Shown here: positions 14,601 through 24,067 of the stretch, one piece after another | How positions within the stretch are numbered: the stretch's first letter is position 1 | Layout of the letters: each line of letters starts with the position of its first letter | NCBI GenBank assembly: GCA_003956705.1 | Contig: QZCP01000023.1 | Span: 43,818 to 107,817 of the forward strand | Direction: 5' to 3' | From: Brevipalpus yothersi | Lineage: Eukaryota > Arthropoda > Arachnida > Trombidiformes > Tenuipalpidae | Length of the DNA stretch: 64,000 nt | The notes under the pieces: model-generated | What the model saw: the letters and a program-made list of their open reading frames with translations, nothing else | What the model was told of the DNA's origin: nothing | Database searches by the model: none | Position numbers and translations under genes: made by a program

Positions 14601-16548
14601 ATTAAAACAGATGGTAGACATAATGTTCAAGAAGCCGCTTGTCGTAAGCTATCTTTGGAACTTTTGATACCCCAAATCAAAATAAATGGTGGTGATGAGG
14701 TTGGAGAGAGTTCAGGGCATGCCAAACTTCGACGAACTGTCAATGCTTCGAATGTCACAATCTCGGAATCTAATTTGAGTACATCTGGATACTCATCTCT
14801 GTCCAGTCCTGGTATTTCTCGGACCAATTCATCATCTCCTGTGTTGGAGGAAGTCTTATCGACCGGAGTTGATTGTGGTCTTCGAGAGGTTTTCATTCCA
14901 GAATCCACAGGAAATGCTATCGAACGAAATCAAATGTTCTCCAAGAAAAGTTCAAGTGGCTTGGGAAATTTTTTGACAATCCCATCGTTTAACTATGCTC
15001 CACAAAATCAATCATCTCTCAAGAGAAGAATTCATCGATCCAAGGAAAACCTGAAAAATATCGATGGAAGTGGTCCATCGACTTCCGGTCAATCACCAGC
15101 AAGACGTCGAAGCTATGATCCAAATATGATGTCCACCAATCAGACTGGGCTGGTAATGGAATCAAGTAGTGGCAAACAACAGCAAGTAATTGAACACAAG
15201 AGAGAACGTTTAATTGCAATGAAGCGATTCCAGCAAACTTTAGGCTCACTACACAATGATCAATATGCTCAATCTAATTTGAGGACACATTCTTTCGATG
15301 GTTGTATCATGGAGCGAGAAGAACGCAATATTAGACCTGATTCAGCGAGTAGTGAAAGTAGTAGTGGCGGTGGAGGTGGTAGTCGAAGTGGAGGTAGTCT
15401 AAGAAAACCTTCAATACAGCGTAATCCATCATGGCCAGGAATGATTAAATCAATTACAACATCATCTGATTCTGATGAGCCCACGGCACTTGATCTAGCC
15501 GATTGTCAAACGAGATCGAGAGTAGATGAATCATCTATTCGACAATGTCGATCACCTGGGCCATCGCGAAAATTAAGCCGCCAGCAAAGTTCGAAAAGAT
15601 TAGCATATCAATTACAATCTAAAAGCTCACAATCATTACATGAATATCAACCCCGCTCATCAGTTCCAATACGTCGTTCAATAAGTCGAACAGATTCTTA
15701 TCCACGATATTCAAGTGAAAAGCTGCCTTACACAATACCAGTGTACCATCATCATCAGCAACATCGAGGCCATTCAGATACATTCACAAGACATTCTCCA
15801 GGTGCCACATTTGAGACATCATCCACATCATCTTCATCTTCTCCATCCTATGAAACCGGTGAAATAAAGAATATACGAACATCTACACGAAGCTTAAATC
15901 TTCCATTCCCATCATCAAGTGCATCACCTTCACCAACTCCAAGAAACATTAAATCGGTGTCTCCGAGGAGCAGTTTTCGAAGGGGAAAGTCAGAATATTA
16001 TCCAGTACATTCTTCCATGGTTGATTCACCTCCACCACTACTAGATGACTATACCTGGTCAAAGCCATCCAGAATCAATGCTCTCAAGAAAGAAACTCGA
16101 AAAATGTCCATCTCTGACACTGCATTGTCCCTCGATTTGCCTAAAAGTAGAGCAAGAAATAGAAAATCTTGGCTTGAGCGAAGAGCTCAAATGAAATCTC
16201 CATCACAAAGGTGAGTGCACTAAGTGTGAGTGATAAATTGATTTTAATGTTTATCACTGTTTTATTGTTGACAGTTTACCAACAGCTGGTGAATCAGAAG
16301 AAATTGAGGTGATATTACCGATTAGAAATCGGAGGAGACAAAACAAAGCTCCTTCATCTCATTCTATGCAAGAGAATCCTTTATCAAACACTCATGAATC
16401 TTATTGTCGAGAGAAAGATGAGTCCAGGTAAGGCAAGTTATTTGGTGTGATAATGCGGAATCCTCTTAATAAAAGCGTGATTTTTACTTGTCCACCTTCT
16501 AGTGACGAGGTATGGAGTGAGAACACTTTTTTGGTAAAGAAAAAATAA
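5695..16548 (+). CDS. C-type lectin/CUB/EGF single-pass receptor with very long cytoplasmic tail
   Basis: Probable cell-surface adhesion or recognition receptor; ligand and named orthologue unknown. Exons: 5695-5932, 7974-8195, 9287-9503, 9594-10423, 10848-11440, 11609-12467, 12646-13026, 13123-16210, 16275-16427, 16503-16548. All junctions are GT-AG and phase-matched; the total is 2,208 residues. Approximate order: hydrophobic start (2-15), partial C-type lectin (WIG, WND and final Cys visible; to 147), CUB1 (166-307), C-type lectin 2 (332-498), CUB2 (508-655), CUB3 (656-795), CUB4 (796-986), three six-Cys EGF modules (1004-1118), membrane helix (1138-1159), then a Ser/Arg/Pro-rich tail to the end. 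CUB2 carries a Ser run; CUB4 carries His-rich inserts; CUB1 carries an acidic loop. The ATG at 5695 is uncertain: the first lectin domain lacks its N-terminal half, so an upstream exon may join at the CAG ending at 5747. From the ATG the domains, and from the tail the orientation, are clear. Confidence 0.85.
5933..7973 (+). other. Intron 1 of the CUB/lectin receptor
   Basis: It separates two halves of one C-type lectin domain: exon 1 leaves one base after the Ser-Phe-Thr codons and exon 2 supplies two, forming Asn-Trp. I see no gene inside; the ORFs present are short and unrecognisable. Confidence 0.8.
11441..11608 (+). other. Stop-free 168-nt intron within CUB3
   Basis: A GTAAGC donor and a CAG acceptor flank 168 nt, a multiple of three, with no in-frame stop. 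Read through, it adds 56 mostly hydrophobic residues between the two halves of CUB3. Removing it restores a normal CUB spacing after the Asn-Asn-Cys-Leu segment, so splicing is the default model. Confidence 0.75.
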
Positions 16549-16683
16549 CCACATCATCATCTCAGACGATTAAAGTGAACGTCAATAATTTTCCATGAAG
16601 CATCAAAATTTCTCAATCACTATCACTTGACGAATATTTTGTCACTGTATTTTTAAATTTGTTTTAAATCATTTCAAAAGTCT

Positions 16684-16689
16684 AATAAA
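16684..16689 (+). terminator. Poly(A) signal AATAAA for the receptor gene
   Basis: The first AATAAA after the receptor stop (16548) ends two bases before the mRpS25 stop codon on the other strand (16692-16694). Cleavage 10-30 nt downstream would place the receptor 3' end inside mRpS25 coding sequence. Confidence 0.6.
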
Positions 16690-16691
16690 TA

Positions 16692-17556
16692 TCATTCTTC
16701 TCCCTCATCTTCAACCAATGGTTTTTGCCGGTCAACATATTCATAATAGCTTTCAGATGGAGCAATATCGTGACCCATAGTTTTACCATATTCTCTTAAG
16801 AATGGCTTATCAATGCCTTCTTGATATGCGAGACCAGGAGCTGGAGCTAATGGATACCATTGATTATCAGATTCCAATTGCTTTTGAGATGGATATTCGG
16901 CATCCAAATCTTTTTCCCAATTTTCCAATAGTTCAGTTTTGTAAATAGTATATTTACCAAGCATCTTCTTCGGAAGAGGACAAGTTCCAGGGCAAGGTAC
17001 ATGACCTGATTAATGAAAGAGAAGAGTGTTGATCGAAGATTATGATAAAGAAACAGAAATATAATATATCAGGATTTTTACCTGGAATTTCACAATAACA
17101 AAAAATTTCCTGATTGAAACCAAAACACGCTGGATTACGATATTCTTCCAAGCTTTTGGCTAATTTTTGTTCTTGCTTTATTCTTTCCTTTGTCTTTCCC
17201 AATACTTTGATCAATTGAGAAAGAATACTCTTACGATCCTTATTGAAACAATCAAAAATGATATCCTTTCCATCCTCAAACCAACATCTTATGAACGGAT
17301 TGGGCATCATTTCATTCAATCTGACTATCTGTACATTTGGATTAGCATATTGAATTTGTGGTATGTCCCAATAGTAGAATTGTATCATTCCAGAATGAGT
17401 TTTCATGAATTTTTCCAGATGAGTGAGTGCAAATTTTCGATAATAAAAATTGTAATGAACTTCCATTATTTTCACTCGATCCTTAAAAATCAGATCACCA
17501 GCTTTCAAATATCTAAGTGTCCGTCTTATTGGACCAGATCCCAGTAAGAAAGGCAT
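16692..17556 (-). CDS. mRpS25: Mitochondrial ribosomal protein S25 (mS25)
   Basis: Small-subunit protein of the mitochondrial ribosome. Two exons on the minus strand: 17556-17082 and 17005-16692, joined in phase through a GTAAAA donor and a CAG acceptor, giving 262 residues. Family landmarks are the near-N-terminal PIRRTLRYL, FKDRVKIM, IPQIQYANPNVQI, the NPACFG segment and C-x-C/CPGTCPLP Cys motifs that in the family resemble a metal-binding knuckle. The start is the first ATG in frame (17556); the open frame extends upstream only through a GTG. Human MRPS25 has about 173 residues. The excess is an insert near residues 45-60 and an acidic, Tyr/Pro-rich C-terminal extension of about 75 residues after the conserved LGKY segment. 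It is convergent with the receptor gene. Confidence 0.93.
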
Positions 17557-18062
17557 ATTGAGATACGAATCACTCACACACCACTAATCAACAGTAATTA
17601 TTTTATATACACAAAAAAGATAGATTCAAAAAGAATCGCAATTAACGAAGATCCAGTGTTGTGTACACAAACACACTTCACACATCGACCACGGAACACT
17701 TGAAGCAATCAATACACAAAATTACACTGAATCAATGGAGTATCACTCTTTATCATCGAATCATTGTGAATATGATTTGAAATCAAAAATCATTTGATTA
17801 ATTAACGATTCACTGTAACATTCATACCGAATGCATGTTGATATCTGTGACATGCTGCTTTACTGATATCAAAACAAAACCTCGTGCTCATGATGTAAGC
17901 AAGTATTGGTGCATTCTTGATTATGCTCTTCCTGTCTACATCTTCTCATATCCATTTTAGACTAAAACTTTTAGTCCTTGTTGATCTCTCTTTTCTCCAC
18001 GTTTTTCATTGTTCTAAGTGCTAGATATTCTATGATATGATAGTGATAGATAATTCAACAAG
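17557..18062. promoter_or_regulatory. Head-to-head interval, mRpS25 and orphan ORF
   Basis: About 500 bp between two divergent starts, AT-rich, with no ORF of interest. It is presumably the mRpS25 promoter; no specific element is identifiable by eye. Confidence 0.4.
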
Positions 18063-18461
18063 ATGCCTAGCTTAATTAGTACAATCAATGATTCTTATAC
18101 AAAGGGTTTGAATGTTAAATATATAAAGAAATGTTTGAAAGATTATGGTGATGTGTATATTGATCCAAAAAAATTAAAAGTGACAGAGGAACAAATAATA
18201 AATGGTCTGAAAGTAAGAGAGTTTAGGAAAGATGGCACAAGATCTGGTCTTGTTCCTATCGCGTTTAAAAAAAAATTATGGCTCTGTGTCTCGAAATGTC
18301 TGGGGGAAAGAATAAGCAGTGATAAATGTAATGGTTCACCTCTTAATCTACGCTGCAAGCTCTGTGGCAAGAGATTTTTCAATTCAAAGTGTATAAAGTA
18401 TCACATTCTGAACAACACTTGTATTGTCAAAGGTGTGAATATTATGAATTATTTGGATTGA
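18063..18461 (+). CDS. Orphan 132-residue protein with C2HC-type finger
   Basis: I do not recognise this protein. It is a single open exon with an ATG at 18063, Lys-rich and notably richer in AT codons than its neighbours. Near the C terminus is C-x2-C-x12-H-x5-C (CKLCGKRFF onward), consistent with a C2HC zinc knuckle or a degenerate C2H2 finger. There is no signal peptide or membrane helix. It could be a young gene, a retained fragment of a zinc-finger gene, or part of a longer spliced gene. Coding status is supported only by the open frame and the Cys/His spacing. Confidence 0.5.
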   Translation: MPSLISTINDSYTKGLNVKYIKKCLKDYGDVYIDPKKLKVTEEQIINGLKVREFRKDGTRSGLVPIAFKKKLWLCVSKCLGERISSDKCNGSPLNLRCKLCGKRFFNSKCIKYHILNNTCIVKGVNIMNYLD

Positions 18462-18653
18462 ACTTTGTTTGTGGTGCTCATGCGACTACATTGACACTGT
18501 GTATGTTGTTGATCAACTGGGCGCTCAAAATAATCACTTCAAAAACGCTATCAAAATTTGTTTTCATTGTTTTGTAACAACAACAACTTCAGGTGTGGTT
18601 GATCATTAATTCATTAGTTGATTCATTTGAGTATTGATCATTTGTTTTTCCAA

Positions 18654-19025
18654 ATGGTAAGTTGAACTGATTCATTTAGTACTGGAGAAGGAATATGTGT
18701 CCATTACTGACAATGTGTTTTCTATCTCTCTCTGTCTCTCCGTTTTTGATAGGCATACAGCAATTTTGTGGATGGTGACTCATTGGTGATGAATATTAAA
18801 GAAGAAGATGATCAGTGTAAAAATTTGCGTCGAGAAAGGAATAAGGAGGCTGCAGCTCGATGTAGACAACGTCGTTTGGAACAAATGGAACGATTAAGTC
18901 AAGAAACGGAAGAGTTATCTGAAGGAAATCGATTTTTGAGAAATGAATTGAAACTTTTGGAAGAGAAAAGAAATCATCTTCAACGAACTTTGGGACAACA
19001 TCAGATACAGTGTCATAGTTTATAG
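18654..19025 (+). CDS. Short Fos-like bZIP protein, copy 1
   Basis: Predicted AP-1-type transcription factor subunit, nuclear. Exon 2 (18753-19025) encodes the basic region with the Fos/Jun-type NxxAAxxCR signature (RNKEAAARCRQRR) and five zipper Leu at seven-residue spacing, ending soon after a Fos-like HQIQC. Exon 1 is inferred to be only the ATG at 18654-18656, directly followed by GTAAGTTG; splicing is phase 0. The upstream frame has a stop at 18615 and no earlier ATG. Copy 2 at 33 kb has the same acceptor position, the same phase and the same donor octamer, which supports this model. The protein would be 91 residues with no transactivation region, so it may act as a dimer partner or repressor (inference). 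A GTG at 18768 is not the start. Confidence 0.75.
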
Positions 19026-19518
19026 AAGTAGCTTCATAGCTTCATAGCTTCATTTTGTGTATTTTCTCTTAATTAAAAGCTCTTCATTTGTATTTAACAA
19101 GGTAAACGTATCTATGATTTTCAGTGTGAGTTTCAGAGTTCATATCCTCACTATCGGTTAAAGAGTAGATGAATATCATTATTGATGGATGTACTCGAAA
19201 AACTAACCCTTTGATATGATTGATTTTGAGTGTGAAAAGTTAAAATTATCAACATTTGTTTTAGGTCCAACAAGATCATTCAAATTGTGATCATAATTTT
19301 CAAGCCAATCGAGAAACTCGATTCGAGATTCGCGCTACAATCTGTAATGTGTAATGTTTAGGATTTTCTCATGAATTTTGTCAACTTTTCTCGAATCATA
19401 TTCAAAATTAGTTACAAAATTATTGAGATCTGAATCGTTTTGATTATTGATTAATTGTTGTCAAACTTTGAGCCAAGAGGAACGTTTCTACTTTGTCACA
19501 CCTGTCATTTCACTTTGA
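19026..19518. other. Interval between bZIP copy 1 and NAXE
   Basis: It contains the bZIP 3' UTR and the NAXE promoter. It is AT-rich and no ORF or repeat stands out. Confidence 0.5.
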
Positions 19519-20533
19519 ATGATTCATCGTTTGTGTAATTTTTATTCTCATTTGTGTAGCGTTAAAGTTGAGCTAATTAAAAGCTGTTTTATTCGTTCTT
19601 CGAGTTTTATCAAAAGTAAGTGCAATATGATGATGAACAAAATTTCGCATCAATTAAGATGTACTATTTTCTTTTTCATTTTTAATTCTTTCAAACAGTG
19701 GAAGGAATAAAATGCTTAAGGTAAGTAGATGATTAGTTTTGTTTTGTTTCTCATTCGATGCATTTGAAAGAATGTCAATAATTGTTCATCAAACTTGTGT
19801 ACAGTCAGGAGGAAGCAATACGATTGGATCAAGATCTTTTCAATGAATGCCAATTCTCTGTTGATCAATTGATGGAATTAGCAGGTCTATCAGTGGCCTC
19901 ATCGATAATCAAATCATATCCATCTCATTCATTCAAAACGATTGCTGTTTGTTGTGGACCAGGAAACAATGGTGGCGATGGATTGGTAGCTGCGAGACAT
20001 CTCCTGGCTTTTGTGAGTTGTTAAAATTTTGGATCTTTTTGATGTTTTAGTGATAACTTGTTATTTTCTAGGGCTATTCACCTTCGATTTACTATCCCAA
20101 GCCGGGAAAATCAGAACTTTATCATCGATTGGTGAAACAGTGTAAGGATAATGGAATTCCTTTTCTCGATTCTATTGAAGGAATTGATCGTAATTCTCTG
20201 ATTGTCGATGCTGTGTTTGGATTCAGTTACAAACCACCATGTCGACCTGAGTTTGTGGAACTGTTGAAATTGATGTCTAGATGTAACAATCGTTTAATCA
20301 GTGTGGATATTCCATCTGGATGGCATGTTGAATCTGGTCCACCAAATGATGGTACTCCCGTACTTAAACCAGGCTGCCTGATTTCACTCACTGCACCTAA
20401 ATTGTGTTCCAAGTTTTTTACCGGTCAACACCACTACTTGGGTGGCAGATTCGTGCCTAAAACAATCAAAGAAAAGTATGGCCTACGATTGCCTGAATAT
20501 TTTGCTAGTGAACAGTGTGTTAAAATTGTCTGA
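19519..20533 (+). CDS. NAXE: NAD(P)H-hydrate epimerase (NAXE, YjeF_N family)
   Basis: Epimerises R-NAD(P)HX to S-NAD(P)HX so that the companion dehydratase can repair damaged cofactor. Exons 19519-19615, 19699-19720 (22 nt), 19805-20012 and 20072-20533 join in phase to 262 residues. Family landmarks: LSQEEA, DQDLFNECQFSVDQLMELAG, the nucleotide-binding GPGNNGGDG, VDAVFGFSYK, DIPSGW, LTAPK and HYLGGRFVP. Exon 1 encodes a 32-residue leader with Arg/Lys, Ser and no acidic residue except one Glu, resembling a mitochondrial presequence. The exon 1-exon 2 junction builds a Met codon (A|TG), so initiation at this second Met would give a leaderless cytosolic form. Using exon 2 restores the conserved IKCLSQEEA, which argues for this microexon over direct reading from nearby ATGs. 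Confidence 0.93.
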
Positions 20534-21144
20534 TCGATGAGTGATATGAGTAACAATCCTTGATTCTATCTCGGTAAAACGATCATCATGAAAGTTTGCC
20601 AAAGAAAACCCTGTTAATTAATAATGGCAAGAATGGTAACACCCTTTTTCCATTCGTTTTTTTAATGACAAACACTTTCAATTATTTTCGAGCGTCGAAC
20701 TTAGGTGGTATAATTCAGACCCATTCTAATAAGTTCATCGTTATTCATGATGCAAGATCTCCCACCCCCAATAGGAAACACTGTATAATCACTCCTTTTA
20801 ACAAATGCCAAATTATCATCCAGAACATTCTTTGAACACCAGTGTTCACCAAGATGTTCCTACATATTTTTTGTGCTATTTTTTCGCTAAAATTCAGATA
20901 ATAAAAAGATCACCTTCATGATGCGAATCCATATCAGTAATTGTAACTTGGCGCTTCAACCCAAAATATGAGCTCACATGTTAATGTTTGTTTATGAATG
21001 AATCATTTAATATGATGCAAGTTGCGCGAGTTTTTGTGTGAACACTACAGAAGTTTCAATTATGACTTGAAGTAACTTGATTAAATTAATTTCCTTACCT
21101 GTGAACCATCAGTTCGGACCATCTTATTGTGATTATCGGTCAAA
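20534..21144. other. Interval between NAXE and PIGF
   Basis: Contains AATAAA at 20900-20905, a plausible NAXE poly(A) signal. An 80-codon open frame at 20596 has no recognisable content and is not called. Confidence 0.5.
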
Positions 21145-21946
21145 ATGTTGACAAAACATTATCCACTTTACCATCTCAGCAGTCTAGTTATAAGTATTTT
21201 GGCTCTTATACTACTTCAGCCATTTGATGAAACATCTCCACCATCAAATCGATCTCATCTTGTCTCTTTTCTAGTCTTCTCAAGTCAATTAATTAAATTG
21301 ATCATATTTTCACGATCTAGACCTAGTCCCAAACCTCGTCTAACTTGCTTTCAGTGTGAAATGGTAAGATTGAAATTTTATTGTTTTTTTCTCTCTTGTC
21401 ATAAGTTTTGTGTCTTTTTCTTGGGCAGCCTTTCGTCATGAAGTTTTCAGATGGCTCAGTAACCATGATTTTTACCATCATTTCCATCATGTTCCTGGTT
21501 ATCTTGGCTCTGGGAGGTCCACTGACAAGGTTTGTATTCCTTCATTGTCAAAAAGCTTGAAATATCATTTCTAACATTAACCTCTTCTCTTCAACAGTGA
21601 CTTTGATCAAAGTTTATCTCTGGCAATCATGATTTCAAGCTTAGCATTTCTTCCCTCCTTATTCACCAAACAACTTTTGAATGAAATCAGAGGTGAATTG
21701 ATTCTCGAATATTTGAATAAGCCTTTCTACAAGTTCTCAAATTTATGGATCTTATCGCTCTCCTTGACAATGCAATTCACTCTGATTGGTGCCTGGTTTG
21801 GTGCTTTCTGGCTCAAATTGGACTGGATTACACCATGGAGAGTTTATCCTATTCCTTCTATCATGGGTGCTTTGATATTCCATGGGTTAGCATGCATTTT
21901 AAGTCTTTGTCTCACTGGTACCCGTACCCAGAAATGCCATCCCTAA
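21145..21946 (+). CDS. PIGF: PIG-F, GPI ethanolamine-phosphate transferase stabilising subunit
   Basis: In the family, PIG-F is an ER multi-pass protein that binds and stabilises PIG-O and PIG-G, which add ethanolamine phosphate to GPI anchors. Exons 21145-21363, 21429-21529 and 21598-21946 join in phase to 222 residues, close to the roughly 219 of human PIGF. About six hydrophobic helices are visible (near residues 10-25, 40-56, 88-105, 112-130, 160-178, 193-212). The clearest family signature is near the C terminus: GAWFGAFWLKLDW followed by PWRVYPIPSIMGA. The start is the first ATG before the first helix. It lies in the same orientation as NAXE and the PLD gene, with separate promoters likely. 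Confidence 0.9.
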
Positions 21947-22762
21947 TTTTTCAAGTATATTCAGTGGATTCATTTTTCAACAAATTTTCGGCAACCTTAA
22001 TTTAGTAATTTATTATTATAAAAATGTTGATATCCTACAGAGCTAAGTCTCGCTTGATATTTACTTTCGAAGTTGATCTCAACTTTTGAGAAGAAGAGAG
22101 GGAAATCTGCTCCAAATTTGTCAAACAACGTGTATTTTTCTGTATCTTGGGAATTCAGTTTCATCCGCTCACCAATGGCTCGTGAATGACAATTTGAGCT
22201 AAAAGAAATCGAAGGATAGAAATACCCATCGTTCAATCCTGGGTCTAATCCTTTATTCATCCACAGAAGCTATCGGTAACTCTTTGTAAGGCATAAAGTG
22301 ATTGAGTTACGAAATCGTTTGACTCCTTGATTCTTTCGACTGATGATTACTGTGATTCAAATCGATTATTCACCGCAGAATATTTTGTTCAATTTTTTCG
22401 ATCATTGTTACCAACTACTGTCTAGTTTTACTCTTTGTATTTCACATGATGATTACCCATGAATTCAACCGATAAGTTTGCATTGTGTCAAGTTCAATTG
22501 ATTTCACGCCTAGTCTATGGGTAAAGAATCGAGATTCCCATCGTTCTGCCTGTTTTCGACGTTTTATCAATCCATCTTGTGTATGAATGTGACTTTGTTT
22601 AATTTACAGATCTGATGATAATTATTCGATAACGAAACACTCGAGATAGCTACCAAGCTTAGTTAGCACAAAAAATTGCTCTATTTCCAATAATCACTAG
22701 TGTTCACCGTTCTTCAAACTTGTGAAATTGCTCATGATTCCATAAAATTGTAACTTGCCAAT
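21947..22762. other. Interval between PIGF and the PLD-type gene
   Basis: AT-rich. An 87-codon minus-strand frame at 21997-22260 has a possible internal donor and acceptor but no recognisable product, so it is left uncalled. Confidence 0.45.
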
Positions 22763-24067
22763 ATGTTTATACTTCAGAGTCTACTCCTTTTAGTCGCTTT
22801 TGTGGTCACTTTGATAGCCACTACAACACCGAATGGAGACCAGTGTGATGCAAAGCTGGTGGAAACCATTCCTGATGGAGTGACTTTTGAGCAACATCTT
22901 GGAATTAAAACAATTCATTCCACTTTTTTGGATATGATACATGGATCCAAGAAATCAATTCAAATTGCTTCGTTTTATTGGACACTGTTTTGCAATGATA
23001 CCGAACACTCTATTCCGTCCAGTTGCAAAAAAGGAGAAGAAGTGATGCAAGCTTTAAATGATGCTCTGAATGCCGGAGTTTCAGTGCAAATTGCTTTCAG
23101 TGGGAAAACAGAAGATATAGACAAAAATCAAGATCTTCAAATTCTCCGACAAAATGGTGCTCAAATTGTTGGCGTTGATTTTCCACGACTAATTGGTGCT
23201 GGTATTTTACATACCAAATTTATCATCACTGATAATCAGACTGTCTTCATTGGTAGTGCAAACATGGACTGGAGATCACTTTCTGAAGTGAAAGAGATGG
23301 GAATATACATTCAAAATTGTCCTCAAATAGCCAAAGATTTGGAGAAAATTTTCCAGGTCTACTGGATTCTAGGCCAACCAGGATCTAAAATACCAACAAA
23401 GTGGCCAGATTATCTGTCAACTACTTACAACATGAACAATCCAATGAAAATAAATCTCTCAGGCTATCAAACTAAGTTGTACATTTCGAATTCACCTCCC
23501 GCTTTTAATCCTTCTGGAAGAACTAACGATATTGATGCTTTAACCGAAGTCATCAGTTCAGCAAAATCTTTTGTTGATATTGAAGTGATGGATTATTCGC
23601 CAATGTTTCTCTATTCGAATATCAGTTATTGGCCCAAAATTGATGACACTCTGAGATCTACAGTTTTTGAAAAATCTATCGATATTAATTTTCTTGGTGG
23701 TCGCTGGAAATATACCAGGAAAAATATGATGATTGCTCTTCGTTCTTTGAACAAGCTGAGAAAAATCAAAGGTGGTGGCTCGATAGAGGTGAAATTGATG
23801 AAGATACCAGCAACAGAGCCTCAGGCGAAAGTTGAGTTTTCTCGTGTAAATCATTGTAAATTCATTGTAACTGATAATACACTGTTCATTGGAACATCCA
23901 ATTGGTCCCCAGATTATTTTGTCACCACTGGTGGTGTAAGCTTCATCATGACACTGGATTCTTCGCGATCTAATAAGAACGGTGATGTTGATCTAAGAAC
24001 TCTCTTACAACAAGCACATGAGAGAGATTGGCACTCCAAGTATTCAACAGCTATTAGAGATGATTAG
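22763..24067 (+). CDS. PLD3/PLD4-type phospholipase D-fold protein, lysosomal/secretory
   Basis: A single-exon gene of 434 residues. The first 20 residues form a signal peptide or N-terminal anchor. Two complete HxKxxxxD motifs are present: His150-Lys152-Asp157, followed by IGSANMDWRSL, and His364-Lys366-Asp371, followed by IGTSNWSPDYF. This arrangement and the NxDW and SNWS segments are typical of the PLD3/PLD4 branch, whose vertebrate members are lysosomal 5'-3' exonucleases rather than classical phospholipases. Substrate here is unknown. Human PLD3 has about 490 residues; this protein lacks the longer cytoplasmic N terminus. Catalytic residues are intact. The absence of introns contrasts with its neighbours. 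AATAAA at 24190 is a likely poly(A) signal. Confidence 0.92.
   Translation: MFILQSLLLLVAFVVTLIATTTPNGDQCDAKLVETIPDGVTFEQHLGIKTIHSTFLDMIHGSKKSIQIASFYWTLFCNDTEHSIPSSCKKGEEVMQALNDALNAGVSVQIAFSGKTEDIDKNQDLQILRQNGAQIVGVDFPRLIGAGILHTKFIITDNQTVFIGSANMDWRSLSEVKEMGIYIQNCPQIAKDLEKIFQVYWILGQPGSKIPTKWPDYLSTTYNMNNPMKINLSGYQTKLYISNSPPAFNPSGRTNDIDALTEVISSAKSFVDIEVMDYSPMFLYSNISYWPKIDDTLRSTVFEKSIDINFLGGRWKYTRKNMMIALRSLNKLRKIKGGGSIEVKLMKIPATEPQAKVEFSRVNHCKFIVTDNTLFIGTSNWSPDYFVTTGGVSFIMTLDSSRSNKNGDVDLRTLLQQAHERDWHSKYSTAIRDD

Noticed and set aside
18768..19025. bZIP copy 1 starting at 18768
   Set aside because: The codon is GTG, not ATG; the conserved acceptor at 18752 and phase with the ATG at 18654 give a better start.
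20596..20835. 80-codon frame downstream of NAXE
   Set aside because: Falls in the probable NAXE 3' UTR and has no protein-like features.
21997..22260. 87-codon minus-strand frame after PIGF
   Set aside because: Codon use looks plausible and splice-like sites exist inside, but there is no recognisable domain and no coherent gene model.
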